From: Hermatobates lingyangjiaoensis
Taxonomy: Eukaryota > Arthropoda > Insecta > Hemiptera > Hermatobatidae
Assembly: GCA_026182355.1 (NCBI GenBank)
Contig: JAPFBL010000369.1
Coordinates: forward strand, 186,001 to 250,000
Reading direction: 5' to 3'
DNA length: 64,000 bases
Both the position numbers and the translations under genes were made by a program. The notes beneath the pieces were generated by a model that had not been told where the DNA came from, did no database searches, and saw only the letters and a program-made list of their open reading frames with translations. Every line of letters begins with the position of its first letter. Positions within the stretch are counted from its first letter, which is position 1. Shown here piece by piece: positions 32,921-42,813 of the stretch.

Positions 32921-34050
32921 TGTGTTCTCTAATCGGGGTTGGTCAATTTTCCAGGATAAAAAAGTTATTGAAATAAGTAGTCCATGTTTTTTAAATGAAA
33001 ATAAGAAAAGGGTGAAATTATTGTTACAGAAAAATTGTTATCCGAAGAACTTAGTTGAACGATATTGGTTAAGATATTTAAGACAGCAACCAGCACATTC
33101 AAATGAAGATCATGCTGAACTGGAAGTTATAAATAGGAAGTATTTCAAATTTCCTTATGTTGAGGGCTTATCACAATCAATTAGAAAAGTGTTCAAACGA
33201 AACGTACCTGAAGTTACACTGGCATTTTATAATAAAAGAAAAAATAAATCTTTATTTTCAAATTTGAAAGAAAAAATACCGAAGGAGTTACAAAGTAACC
33301 TCATTTATGCCATCAAATGTAAAGACTGTGACAAGTGTTACTATGGTGAAACTAGTCGTTTTCTCAAAGAAAGGTTGTACCAACATAATTATTCCATAAG
33401 AACAAATAAAAGTAACGCAACAGCCTTAGCTGGGCATGCAATAAACGAGGGTCACACGTTCGATTTTGAAGATACAACTATAATAGAAAAAGAAAAAGAT
33501 GAGCAAAGAAGGAAGACACTTGAGATGTTATATATTAAAAAGGATCTAAGTTCGATTAATCATAGAAGTGATATTACTAATTTAAGTAATATTTATTCTG
33601 GAGTGTTGTGCTGAGGTTTAGTGAAATTTGATTTATTTAGTTCCCTTGAGTGAACAGTGTTGAGGTTATTTGTAATGTTATCTTATTAGTCTAGTCGAAG
33701 GTTTTGTCCGGCTAACATTGTTGTTCCTTTAAATAATGTAAATTTCATTTTCTTAGTTAAAAAATTCTTACTTCTGTAAGTAATATTGTTTTATGTATCT
33801 CTGAAATATTTCTGCTTGTAATATTCATGAGTTGTAACAATCCATTTTCATATTGTGTATATGTTTGATGTTGATATGTGATTTCTTATTATCCTTTGTT
33901 TGTAGGCCTATGAAAAAGGTTTTAAATAAAACCGAAACGTTGGCAACGAGAGTTTGATTTTTTATCCTGGAAAATTGACCGAACCCCGATTAGAGAACAC
34001 ACCTATTCTATCAAACGGTCGATATATTATTGAATCTGTTATATATATAT
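32890..34050 (+). mobile_element. PLE-B element with endonuclease ORF
   Basis: Short forward end fragment at 32918-32960, ORF to 33614, 3' region, and a full forward end at 33905-34050 with GGTTTT/AAAACC and GAAACGTTGG, then (TA)n. 5'-truncated: no reverse transcriptase. Confidence 0.75.
32964..33614 (+). CDS. PLE GIY-YIG endonuclease (5'-truncated ORF)
   Basis: About 216 codons open to the TGA at 33612-33614. The first 110 residues look like the region between reverse transcriptase and endonuclease (L-R-Y-L-R-Q-Q-P, F-K-F-P-Y-V-E-G-L-S). Next comes the GIY-YIG nuclease: L-I-Y-A-I for GIY, C-K-D-C-D-K-C as the zinc-binding cysteines of PLE type, Y-Y-G-E-T-S for YIG, L-K-E-R-L-Y-Q-H with the catalytic arginine, then G-H-A-I-N-E-G-H. 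In PLEs this nuclease cuts the target DNA. The ATG in the upstream (TA)n is not a true start. No internal stops, so this is probably a young copy. Confidence 0.75.
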   Translation, partial: VIEISSPCFLNENKKRVKLLLQKNCYPKNLVERYWLRYLRQQPAHSNEDHAELEVINRKYFKFPYVEGLSQSIRKVFKRNVPEVTLAFYNKRKNKSLFSNLKEKIPKELQSNLIYAIKCKDCDKCYYGETSRFLKERLYQHNYSIRTNKSNATALAGHAINEGHTFDFEDTTIIEKEKDEQRRKTLEMLYIKKDLSSINHRSDITNLSNIYSGVLC

Positions 34051-34199
34051 ATATATACATATATTAATTGTATATTGTAAAATATTTTTTTTTTATTTTT
34101 TAATTGTTTATTGCTTCATTTACTATTCTTCTCCTTCTATTATTTTTATTTGCTTTTATTTGTTCTTTTTAGTTATTATTCTCTCTGTAGTTAGTAGCT

Positions 34200-34369
34200 T
34201 ACCTAGGGCGGCTGGAAGAGTGCGCGCGTGTTCGTTGCATTTGGCCTACCACTCAGTTAGCTTCAGCTACTCAAAGGGACTACTTCTACCCGATGACGAC
34301 GACTGTCGAAATATCGTTGTGAGTCTTTTGTGTGTGTCTTTATTTGTGTTTTCTCTTTCCTGTGTGAAC

Positions 34370-34370
<1 letters not shown>
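34200..34370 (+). mobile_element. PLE-D end
   Basis: CGATGA, C, GACGACTGTC, GAAATATCG at about 34291-34315, then the D tail into (TA)n and (TG)n. Confidence 0.6.
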
Positions 34371-34418
<48 letters not shown>

Positions 34419-34419
34419 T

Positions 34420-34500
34420 CTCTATTCGGGGTTCGGTCAATTTTCCGATTAGAGAACACACCTATTCTATCAAACGGTCGATATATTATTGAATCTGTTA
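34420..34500. mobile_element. PLE-B outer tails, short palindrome
   Basis: GGGGTTCGGTCAATTTTCC meets GATTAGAGAACACACC: two outer tails with no module. Confidence 0.55.
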
Positions 34501-34504
34501 TATA

Positions 34505-34850
34505 TATATTAGTATAAGTGGGCTGCAAATCTTCTTGAAGACTATAAGTGGGCAGCAAATCTTCTTGAAGACAAATGGAATTAAAGTATGCAGCAGCTTC
34601 ATTAATTAAATAGTAGTGTAACCTGAAGATGACCAATGTGTGGTCGAAAGCTTGTTTCCACCCAGTGTTTTTGTGTTTCATTAAAGTTGTTTGATATTGG
34701 TTTTCTCAATGTCTCTGGCCCAGCATATATGGAGTTGCCTCAGCATCACCGAATGATAGTGAGAAAAATCGAGGCCATCAGCAAAAAGGTCGTCAATGCA
34801 GAAGCTGCTGCATACTTTAATTCCATATATATACGAGTATATATATGTAC
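34505..34850 (+). mobile_element. PLE-G: inverted ORF start, module, ORF start
   Basis: Inverted N-terminal fragment at 34515-34600 (minus strand reads Q-E-D-L-L-P-T-Y), then the module at 34623-34649, then a forward open frame from 34711 (M-S-L-A-Q-H-I-W-S-L-P-Q, I-E-A-I-S-K-K-V-V-N-A-E-A-A-A) into (TA)n. Confidence 0.6.
34623..34649 (+). ncRNA. hammerhead-like module, family G
   Basis: CTGAAGA at 34623-34629, extra T, 5-bp stem GACCA/TGGTC around loop ATGTG, GAAA at 34646-34649, GCTTG. Confidence 0.45.
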
Positions 34851-34864
34851 GTATATATATATAC

Positions 34865-35250
34865 GTATATACACGTTTTATTAAAAGTAATGCCCAATTT
34901 AACTTTTACACTTTTTCTTATCCTATATATATATATTCATTATAGTTGTGAATATGTGTTATGGACTCGCTTTGTTTATTTTAGTTTATTTTAATTGTTA
35001 TTCACTTTTCGATCATTAATAATTTTATATATTCTTTAACCTTGAAAATGGTCAACGATGACCGAAACATGTCGGTGTATAGTAATAAAAATTTTGGTGA
35101 ACTTATGTTTTTAGTTCCAGAACCATGGAAGTCAAGTATGAGAACACTTGAAAAACGGATAAGAAAAAGTGTAAAAGTTAAACTGGGCATTACTTTTAAT
35201 AAAACGTGTATAAATGAAGGCCTGCTCCCCAAATATACGTATATATATAT
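34865..35250 (+). mobile_element. PLE-Q: module and ORF N-terminus
   Basis: A degenerate module (CTTGAAAA, T, GGTC/GACC, GAAA at 35041-35066) is followed at once by a frame reading N-F-G-E-L-M-F-L-V-P-E-P-W, then K-L-G-I-T-F-N-K and C-I-N-E-G-L-L-P-K-Y-T, a stretch I take to be the N-terminal domain of PLE proteins. An inverted part lies at 34870-34925. Confidence 0.55.
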
Positions 35251-35268
35251 ATATATATATATATACGA

Positions 35269-35320
<52 letters not shown>

Positions 35321-35384
35321 GATCAAAACACAATAAGAAATGGGAAAACAAGACTAAGGTCTTGTCACATTATATATATATAAA

Positions 35385-35805
35385 TATATATTGAAATTCG
35401 AATATGTAGGAAACAGTCCTTCCTTAATACATGTCACATTGAATTTACGGCCTATTGTTTAAAGACAATTTAAAGACATCTGCTGAAATGAGATGAAATG
35501 CCATCAGGCCAGTTTAAATGTTTATATTTGATTTAGTAGTTAAGGATTTTGAGTGTGATAATTAAGTGTTTTAAACAATGTTTAATAGGTTTTTTTTAGA
35601 TATTGTATATAGGTTTACCCCCTGAAGATGGTCGAAGACGAACGAAATGTTGGAAAAAACATAACCATTGAAAACCAAACGTATGGTGAGTTAATCTACC
35701 TAGTTCCTTGTGAATTTAAAAAATTATTAAGGGCTTTGGAAAGGTTATCCAAAAAATTAATTAAAAAAACAATAGGCCGTAAATTCAATCTGATATAAGT
35801 TAGGA
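35385..35805 (+). mobile_element. PLE-R: module and ORF N-terminus
   Basis: CTGAAGA at 35622 onward, then a weak stem and GAAATGTTGG. The frame after it reads Y-G-E-L-I-Y-L-V-P-C-E-F-K-K and K-K-T-I-G-R-K-F-N, clearly related to PLE-Q. Confidence 0.5.
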
Positions 35806-35814
35806 ACTCCTAAC

Positions 35815-35930
35815 TTCAGCTACTCAAAGGGACTACTTCTGCCCGATGACGACGACTGTCGAAATATCGTTGTGAGTCTTTTGTGTGTGTCTTTAGTTGT
35901 TTTTCTCTTTCCTGTGTGAACTATATATAT
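35815..35930 (+). mobile_element. PLE-D end
   Basis: Same end as 34265-34370, into (TA)n. Confidence 0.6.
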
Positions 35931-35934
35931 ATAC

Positions 35935-36195
35935 TAAACTATAGTTTATCGGGACTCGGTCAGTTCTTCAGGTTCTTCAGTATCGCATGTTCATTCAGAC
36001 TACAGTTGTTGTTAAAAATCCACATACTATTTTTCTTTGTAAAATAATTTGTAATGTAATACTTAGTTTTTCTGTTTTAAAATTTATACTTCTGCCTATA
36101 AAAAAGGTTTTAAATAAAGACCGAAACGTTGGCAATGACAGTTTAATTTGAACCTGAAGAACTGACCGAGTCCCGATAAACAATAGTTTTGTATA
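35935..36195. mobile_element. PLE-O element, palindromic ends
   Basis: TTTATCGGGACTCGGTCAG at the left and CTGACCGAGTCCCGATAAA at the right. The module-like AAAAAGGTTTTAAATAAAGACC, GAAACGTTGG lies near 36103-36130. Confidence 0.55.
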
Positions 36196-36299
36196 TAATA
36201 TGTATATAATACATATATGTATTTATATATTTATTATATATGTATATAATAAATATATATACCTATATGTAGTTTCAATATATATATATATATACTTGG

Positions 36300-36432
36300 G
36301 TTACTAGCCGTTGCGTGTACAACGTGCTTGGTCTCCCTTTCTCTTTCTCCTGAAGACGGATTACTCAACAATTAGAGTCTCTAAGTGTTTTTCCTTACTC
36401 TGTGTGTTACTCTTGTTGTATTTTGAACTGGT
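36300..36432 (+). mobile_element. PLE-F end
   Basis: CTGAAGA, C, GGATTACTC, AACAATTAGAG: the module is mutated. Tail into (TA)n. Confidence 0.5.
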
Positions 36433-36467
36433 ATATATATATATATATATATATGTTTTATTTCCAG

Positions 36468-36524
36468 GATACTTCGACGACTCAAGCACCCAGGCCAGTA
36501 AGAAGGACGAGATTCACGCAGAAG
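36468..36524 (+). CDS. TOGARAM1: TOG gene exon
   Basis: Acceptor TTATTTCCAG, donor GTAAGA, 57 bp. Two bases complete the glycine codon from 32809, then Y-F-D-D-S-S-T-Q-A-S-K-K-D-E-I-H-A-E and one base passed on. A low-complexity polar linker, as expected outside TOG domains. Confidence 0.6.
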
Positions 36525-36749
36525 GTAAGAGGCACATCATTTTCATTACTAATCATCATCGTCATCACCATCTGCTAATTTGAGGAAGCCCACATTTGGC
36601 ACCTAGCAGCGCGCTCCCAGACCCAGATTAAATAAAAAAAGTTAGATTTTTGTTCTATCGGTTGACTGTTTTCTCTTCGTTAATTCCATTCCTCTCCTAT
36701 GAACGACCTCCCAGGATATTCTGACGTCAATTGATATATATATATATAT

Positions 36750-37020
36750 ATATAAATTAAATGAAACGGTCCAACGGACTTTTGAATAAAAACCAATTAA
36801 AAAAGATAGCTCACAGATAGACACAGGAATAACTCACTTCTATATTTCGACCATCGTCGACATCAGCAGGAGAAGAGTCCCGCAGGAAGGCAGAGCGGCG
36901 AAGGTTTCGGCGCTCTGCCTTCCTGCGGGACTCTTTGCCTCCTGATGACGACGATGGTCGAAATATAGAAGTGAGTTATTCCTGTGTCTATCTGTATGCT
37001 TTCTTTTTTAATTGGTTTAT
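36750..37020. mobile_element. PLE-C palindrome, variant
   Basis: Arms meet near 36905. Module CTGATGA, C, GAC/GTC, GAAATATAG at about 36942-36965. Confidence 0.6.
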
Positions 37021-37037
37021 ATACGAGTATATATCGT

Positions 37038-37064
<27 letters not shown>

Positions 37065-37068
<4 letters not shown>

Positions 37069-37346
37069 CAATGTACATAAAGAAACATAGAGAAAATAAA
37101 AACACCCACTTACAGTCTTTAATTTTCAGTTGAACCGTCTTCAGGAGAGATAAAAGATGGAAACCAAGGTTAGAGATCGTCTCCAACCATCTCTGTACCA
37201 GTGCGCTTGGTTTCCCTCTCTTATCTCTCCTGAAGACGGTTCAACCGAAAATGAAAGACTGTAAATGTGTGTTTTTATTTTCTCTAAGTATGTTTATGTA
37301 CATTGAACTGTATTTGTCCATTTCTGATCGTATTTTCATCGAAAAA

Positions 37347-37350
<4 letters not shown>
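37065..37350. mobile_element. PLE-E palindrome
   Basis: The forward module at 37230-37250 is CTGAAGA, C, GGTTCAACC, GAAA. Tail ATCGTATTTTCATCGAAAAA before (TA)n. Confidence 0.65.
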
Positions 37351-37379
<29 letters not shown>

Positions 37380-37383
<4 letters not shown>

Positions 37384-37525
37384 ACATTGACATATTGCGG
37401 AGCGACTCGATTCTATCTCCCTGATGACGAGGACACGAGTAGTGAGTTTGTGTTTAATTTATGAGTGTTCTTTATGACAATGTAGTTTATTTAGTTCGTG
37501 GAATCGTTTAATTAAATTGGTTATA
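37380..37525 (+). mobile_element. possible PLE end (L)
   Basis: CTGATGA at about 37423, then CGAGGACACGAGTAGTGAG; no GAAA after a stem. Only the core and the (TA)n flanks suggest a PLE. Confidence 0.3.
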
Positions 37526-37539
37526 TATACATATATATA

Positions 37540-37682
37540 TGATCAAACCACAATACGAAATGGGAAAACAAGACTAAGTTCTTTCAACCGTAACAAGCGG
37601 TCTTCGTCAGAGTCAAAAACCCAACTGGTTTTCTTATTGTGGTTTGATTATTGATTGTGTTCACCTGTTTATGTGAAATGTT

Positions 37683-37690
<8 letters not shown>
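37540..37690. mobile_element. PLE-A palindrome, right module lost
   Basis: The left arm is complete; the right keeps only the outer tail TTATTGTGGTTTGAT. Confidence 0.6.
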
Positions 37691-37715
<25 letters not shown>

Positions 37716-37745
37716 TTCGTCTTCTACGATTGTCTGTGATTTCAG

Positions 37746-37822
37746 GGGACACTCAGAACACTGGGCAAACTCCGCACAGTATGACTCCCAGAATGAGGAC
37801 AAGACCATCTAGACTGTCACAG
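37746..37822 (+). CDS. TOGARAM1: TOG gene exon
   Basis: Acceptor GTGATTTCAG, donor GTATCC, 77 bp: two bases complete the codon from 36524, then 25 codons (D-T-Q-N-T-G-Q-T-P-H, M-R-T-R-P-S-R-L-S-Q). Basic, disordered-looking linker. Ends in phase 0. Confidence 0.65.
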
Positions 37823-38250
37823 GTATCCTAGGGGACTTAATATACCATCTATTACTCTGACATACCACATGCTGGTATACTATAGTATTTACAAGTTTTA
37901 TAATTCAATTACTATTTACGTAATTCAGGCATAAATCACCGAACGTCATTAATTAACACCAGGAGAGGTGACTTAAGTCGAAAATCGACTTATGACAGTG
38001 TGATAACTAGGAGACTTTAACAGAAAATAGGTAGGTAGTCAACTATCCTTGTGAATTACCAATACCCATATGATAATTTATGCTATTTCGAAGAAAAGAA
38101 AAAAACGAAAACATGAATAAGATTTCATGAAACAAGTACGGAACTCGATGGTCGAGTGTATATCCTCTTTATATAATCTGCTTGTCTTAATCAATATTCT
38201 AACTATAATAGAATAGATGACTTATTTATAAATGTTACGTTTTCATTTAG
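37823..38250. other. intron, no feature seen
   Basis: AT-rich intron ending in TTTCATTTAG. Confidence 0.5.
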
Positions 38251-38345
38251 GTTATAAACCACAGGAGTATGGGAGAGAAAACGCTGTTGCTATCAAGGAA
38301 AGAGTCGATTCAGCTGACTTGCCAACCGAACAGCATGAAGATTGT
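38251..38345 (+). CDS. TOGARAM1: TOG gene exon, seed of the 38-40 kb array
   Basis: 95 bp, entry phase 0, donor GTAAGT. In phase it reads V-I-N-H-R-S-M-G-E-K-T-L-L-L-S-R and on to P-N-S-M-K-I with two bases (GT) passed on; the next exon supplies the third. The +1 frame is also open (G-Y-K-P-Q-E-Y-G-R-E), but only the phase-0 frame joins both neighbours. Its 3' half and donor are amplified downstream and a complete second copy exists at 38787-38881. Confidence 0.6.
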
Positions 38346-40455
38346 GTAAGTGCCGTAAGTGATTACAATTTATACCGTACAGTCAATTAGCACTAGAGTC
38401 GATTCAGCTGACTTGTCAACCGAACAGCATGAAGATTGTGTAAGTGCCGTAAGTGATTACAATTTATACCGTACAGTCAATTAGCACTAGAGTCGATTCA
38501 GCTGACTTGTCAACCGAACAGCATGAAGATTGTGTAAGTGCCGTAAGTGATTACAATTTATACCGTACAGTCAATTAGCACTCGGGGCACAGTACTAAAC
38601 CATACCATTCATACCGTAGAGTCAATTAGCACTAGGGTCGATTCAGCTCACTTGCCAACCAAACAGCATGAAGATTGTGTAAGTGCCGTAAGTGATTACA
38701 ATTTATACCGTACAGTCAATTAGCACTCGGGGCAACAGTACTAAACCATACCAATTATACCTGTGTTGACCTTTATACGCACCTAGGTTATAAACCACAG
38801 GAGTATGGGAGAGAAAACGCTGTTGCTATCAAGGAAAGAGTCGATTCAGCTGACTTGCCAACCGAACAGCATGAAGATTGTGTAAGTGCCGTAAGTGATT
38901 ACAATTTATACCGTACAGTCAATTAGCACTCGGGGCACAGTACTAAACCATACCATTCATACCGTAGAGTCAATTAGCACTAGGGTCGATTCAGCTCACT
39001 TGCCAACCAAACAGCATGAAGATTGTGTAAGTGCCGTAAGTGATTACAATTTATACCGTACAGTCAATTAGCACTCGGGGCAACAGTACTAAACCTTACC
39101 AATTATACCGTACAGTCATTTAGCACTAGAGTCGATTCAGCTGACTTGTCAACCGAACAGCATGAAGATTGTGTAAGTGCCGTAAGTGATTACAATTTAT
39201 ACCGTACAGTCAATTAGCACTCGGAGTCGCATTCAGCTGACTTGTCACCGAACAGCATGAAGATTGTGTAAGTGCCGTAAGTGATTACAATTTATACCGT
39301 ACAGTCATTTAGCACTAGAGTCGATTCAGCTCACTTGCCAACCAAACAGCATGAAGATTGTGTAAGTGCCGTAAGTGATTACAATTTATACCGTACAGTC
39401 AATTAGCACTCGGGGCACAGTACTAAACCATACCATTCATACCGTAGAGTCAATTAGCACTAGGGTCGATTCAGCTCACTTGCCAACCAAACAGCATGAA
39501 GATTGTGTAAGTGCCGTAAGTGATTACAATTTATACCGTACAGTCAATTAGCACTCGGGGCAACAGTAATAAACCATACCATTCATACCGTAGAGTCAAT
39601 TAGCACTAGGGTCGATTCAGCTCACTTGTCAACCAAACAGCATGAAGATTGTGTAAGTGCCGTAAGTGATTACAATTTATACCGTACAGTCAATTAGCAC
39701 TCGGGGCACAGTACTAAACCATACCATTCATACCGTACAGTCAATTAGCACTAGGGTCGATTCAGCTCACTTGCCAACCAAACAGCATGAAGACGGGGCA
39801 ACAGTACTAAACCATACCACTTATACCGTACAGTCAGCACTAGAGTCGATTCAGCTGACTTGCCAACCGAACAGCATGAAGATTGTGTAAGTGCCGTAAG
39901 TGATTACAATTTATACCGTACAGTCAATTAGCACTCGGGGCACAGTAATAAACCATACCATTCATACCGTAGAGTCAATTAGCACTCGGGGCAACAGTAC
40001 TAAACCATACCATTCATACCGTAGAGTCAATTAGCACTCGGGGCAACAGTACTAAACCCTACCATTCATACCGTACAGTCAATTAGCACTCGGGGTAACA
40101 GTACTAATCCATACCATTTATACCGTACAGTCTATTAGCACTAGGGGTAACAGTACTAATCCATACCATTTATACCGTACAGTCTATTAGCAATAAGGGT
40201 AACAGTACTAATCCATACCATTCATATCGTACAGTCAATTAGCACTAGGGGTAACAGTACTAATCCATACCATTTATACCGTACATTCAGTTAGCACCCG
40301 GGGCAACAGTACTAAACCATACCATTCATACCGTACAGTCAATTAGCATTCGGGGAAACAGTAATAAACCTTGCTTTTTATACGGTACAGTCAATTAGCA
40401 GTCGGCGAAACAGTACTAAACCACACCATTTATACCGTACAGTCAATTAGCACAC
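38346..40455. repeat. exon-donor array, mixed units
   Basis: Twelve further copies of the exon 3' part, eleven of them ending GATTGT then GTAAGT, plus many copies of an intronic 45-50 bp unit (TACCGTACAGTCAATTAGCA then CTCGGGGCAACAGTACTAAA). One copy (39787) is truncated after ATGAAGA. From about 39900 to 40455 only the intronic unit is repeated. Confidence 0.85.
38787..38881 (+). other. TOGARAM1: complete duplicate of the 38251 exon
   Basis: All 95 bp of the exon are repeated with its own acceptor (TACGCACCTAG) and donor (GTAAGT). Using both copies in one mRNA would shift the frame (95 is not a multiple of 3), so it is either mutually exclusive with the first copy, or silent. Confidence 0.8.
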
Positions 40456-40559
40456 TTGCCTAGCGCAGCACCACTTGTGGTAGGTCTTCGAAAGTGACAC
40501 TCAACCGACCCTTCTGGGTAATGTGCGCCCCACCATCTAAGTCCCCAGCACACAATAAA

Positions 40560-40945
40560 GGAGCAGCGAGGTTTATTAAATTTAATTAAATTAAAATAAT
40601 TACTAATCGAATATTTATTTAGAATCCAATAGATGTATTGTTTCTTAGCATATTTATGCAAAAGAATTAATACGCAATAAAAGACACTTTATTTTAAAGA
40701 GAAGAAGAGAGAAAATTTTAAAAGAGAATATATTTTAACATAAAAATGAATTATCAAAAGAAATAATTTTAAGAAACCATTTGCTAGAAGTTTACATGTT
40801 GTGTTTTCACTTAAATTTAGAAATTATATTGCATAAACATTTTAAATTTATGGAAATAGAATCCCCAACTCCTTTTTGCATTAGCGCCCCCCCAATATCA
40901 AAGCAACGCCCCTAGAGGGGCGGTGCTGCCCACTTTGGGAAACAA
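40560..40945. mobile_element. hAT element, truncated copy
   Basis: Matches 20100-20446, including CTCCTTTTTGCATTAGCGCC and the end CACTTTGGGAAACA; the left terminus is missing. Confidence 0.75.
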
Positions 40946-41020
40946 TGTTTTCATTCAACACCCATGACAGCATCACTTTAAAGGTGAGAGTCAAATTGAT
41001 AAAATTTGCCTTTGTTTCAG

Positions 41021-41164
41021 TTCAACGACAGGCAAACTGAAACAGTTTGGAAGCGAAACGTCACTGAACTCCGCCCTAACTGACTACCTCCATGACGAAA
41101 ACACTATTGTAGATGCCGAAGAAATCTTGAAAAAAGCTAAAATGAAACTTCGAGAAAGCGACTG
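41021..41164 (+). CDS. TOGARAM1: TOG gene exon, start of TOG domain
   Basis: Acceptor TTTGTTTCAG, donor GTACGT, 144 bp (1 + 141 + 2). It reads L-K-Q-F-G-S-E-T-S-L-N-S-A-L, then E-E-I-L-K-K-A-K-M-K-L-R-E-S-D and a split tryptophan codon. The D-W at the start of a helix pair is the usual opening of a TOG domain. TOG domains bind tubulin; TOGARAM1 acts on ciliary microtubules. Confidence 0.8.
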
Positions 41165-41384
41165 GTACGTTTGATTTTTATTTTGTTTTGTTTTATCACC
41201 AAACTATCTACATGCTTATAAAACTCTGATTCAGAATTTTCACACAGGTGAAAATTGGAATACCTGTTAATTCTAGTTTATGACGAAGAAAGCAGTGAGT
41301 AATATATTACTTTGAGGACTAGATTAGCTGAGTGGTTAAACTACTCTCTTTCCTGGCCTGTCTCAGCCTCTATTAGTACGGAAA

Positions 41385-41462
41385 AGCGAGGAATAAACTA
41401 AAAGAAATGACTAGGCTAAAATATAGAATGACTCTAAAGGTAAATGGGAGCAAAAAGAAGTT
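41385..41462 (+). repeat. 75-bp leader shared with 44785
   Basis: CTAGGCTAAAATATAGAATG, then AAATGGGAGCAAAAAGAA, just before the 27-bp array. The same sequence precedes the unrelated array at 44.9 kb. Confidence 0.75.
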
Positions 41463-41504
41463 AACATACGATGTTTACTGAAAGCGTTGTGATGTCTCAG
41501 ATGA

Positions 41505-42130
41505 CAGTTGTTTTACTTTCTCACCCACATAACATTGTTTTACTTTCTCGCCCACATAACATTGTTATACTTTCTCACCCACATAACATAGTTTTAAATT
41601 TTCACTCACATAACATTGTTTTACTTTTTCACCACATAACAGTGTTTTACTTTCTCACCCACATAACATTGTTTTACTTTCTCACCCACATAACATTGAT
41701 TTACTTTCTCACCCACATAAGATTGTTTTACTTTCTCACCCACATAAGATTGTTTTACTTTCTCACCCACATAACATTGTTTTACTTTCTCATCCACATA
41801 ACATTGTTTTACTTTCTCACCCACATAACATTGATTTACTTTCCCACCCACATAACATTGTTTTACATTCTCCCCACATAAGATTATTTTACTTTCTCAC
41901 CCACATAACATTGTTTTACTTTCTCATCCACATAACATTGTTTTACTCTCTCACCCACATAACATTATTTTACACTTTCACCCACATAACATTGTTTTAC
42001 ATTCTCACCCACATAAGATTATTTTACTTTCTCACCCACATAACATTGTTTTACTTTCTCATCCACATAACATTGTTTTACTCTCTCACCCACATAACAT
42101 TGTTTTACTTTCTCACCCACATAACACTGT
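41505..42130. repeat. 27-bp tandem array, about 23 copies
   Basis: Unit TTGTTTTACTTTCTCACCCA plus CATAACA with small variants (ACATTGATTT, CATAAGATTG). Ends 48 bp before the next exon. Pyrimidine-rich on the sense strand. Confidence 0.9.
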
Positions 42131-42178
42131 TTTCATTGAAAAGCTGAGGTTTGCTGATATTGGACTGCTTGCCACCAG

Positions 42179-42374
42179 GTCGATGGTGATGAGTGGACTA
42201 GAAGACATTGGACGGATTGCTGCCCAGCAGTGGGAACTGCTTTCCTGGGATCTTATCGGCACTGCCATGGCAAAGCTGGTGGACGCTATAGGCCACCAGA
42301 AGAACTGCCATGTGCGCCTGTGCTGTCAGATACTGAGGGAACTGTTCTGCCATATGACCAATGTCCACCGACCG
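42179..42374 (+). CDS. TOGARAM1: TOG gene exon, TOG helices
   Basis: One base completes the tryptophan, then 65 codons, donor GTAAGC. It reads G-L-E-D-I-G-R-I-A-A, then L-V-D-A-I-G-H and V-R-L-C-C-Q-I-L-R-E-L. The pattern (short helix, loop, helix starting V-R or S-R with alanine or cysteine) is that of HEAT-like TOG repeats. Confidence 0.85.
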
Positions 42375-42464
42375 GTAAGCCAGTATTGTACGATGAGATG
42401 TATTTAGCCACCAAAGCAGTGGCGTAGCAAAGGGGGGCGGCAGGGGTCAGGTTAGCGCAGAGAG

Positions 42465-42800
42465 AGAGAGAGAGCGGAGAGAGAGAATGATTGATAGGGA
42501 AAGAGAAACAGAAGTCAGAGCAGAGTGAGAGGAACAAGAAGATAGACAGAGTTGACCAGACCAACAGGCAGCAAGGGTGGAGAGAGAGAGAGAGAGGGGG
42601 GGGGAGAGAGAGGGGAGGGAGAGAGAGAGAGGTTGATAGGGAAAGAGAAACAGAAGTCAGAGCAGAGTGAGAGGAACAAGAAGATAGACAGAGTTGACCA
42701 GACCAACAGGCAGCAAGAATGGAGAGAGAGAGAGAGAGGGGGGGGGGAGAGAGAGGGGAGGGAGAGAGAGAGAGGTTGATAGGGAAAGAGAAACAGAAGT
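42465..42800. repeat. purine-rich (GA)n with 127-bp repeats
   Basis: Three copies of TTGATAGGGAAAGAGAAACA, then GAGGAACAAGAAGATAGACA, separated by (GA)n and G-runs. Confidence 0.85.
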
Positions 42801-42813
42801 GAGAGCAGAGTGA

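Noticed and set aside
41320..41400. SINE head before the 41.4-kb leader
   Set aside because: TTAGCTGAGTGGTTAAAC resembles an A-box but no B-box or family body follows.
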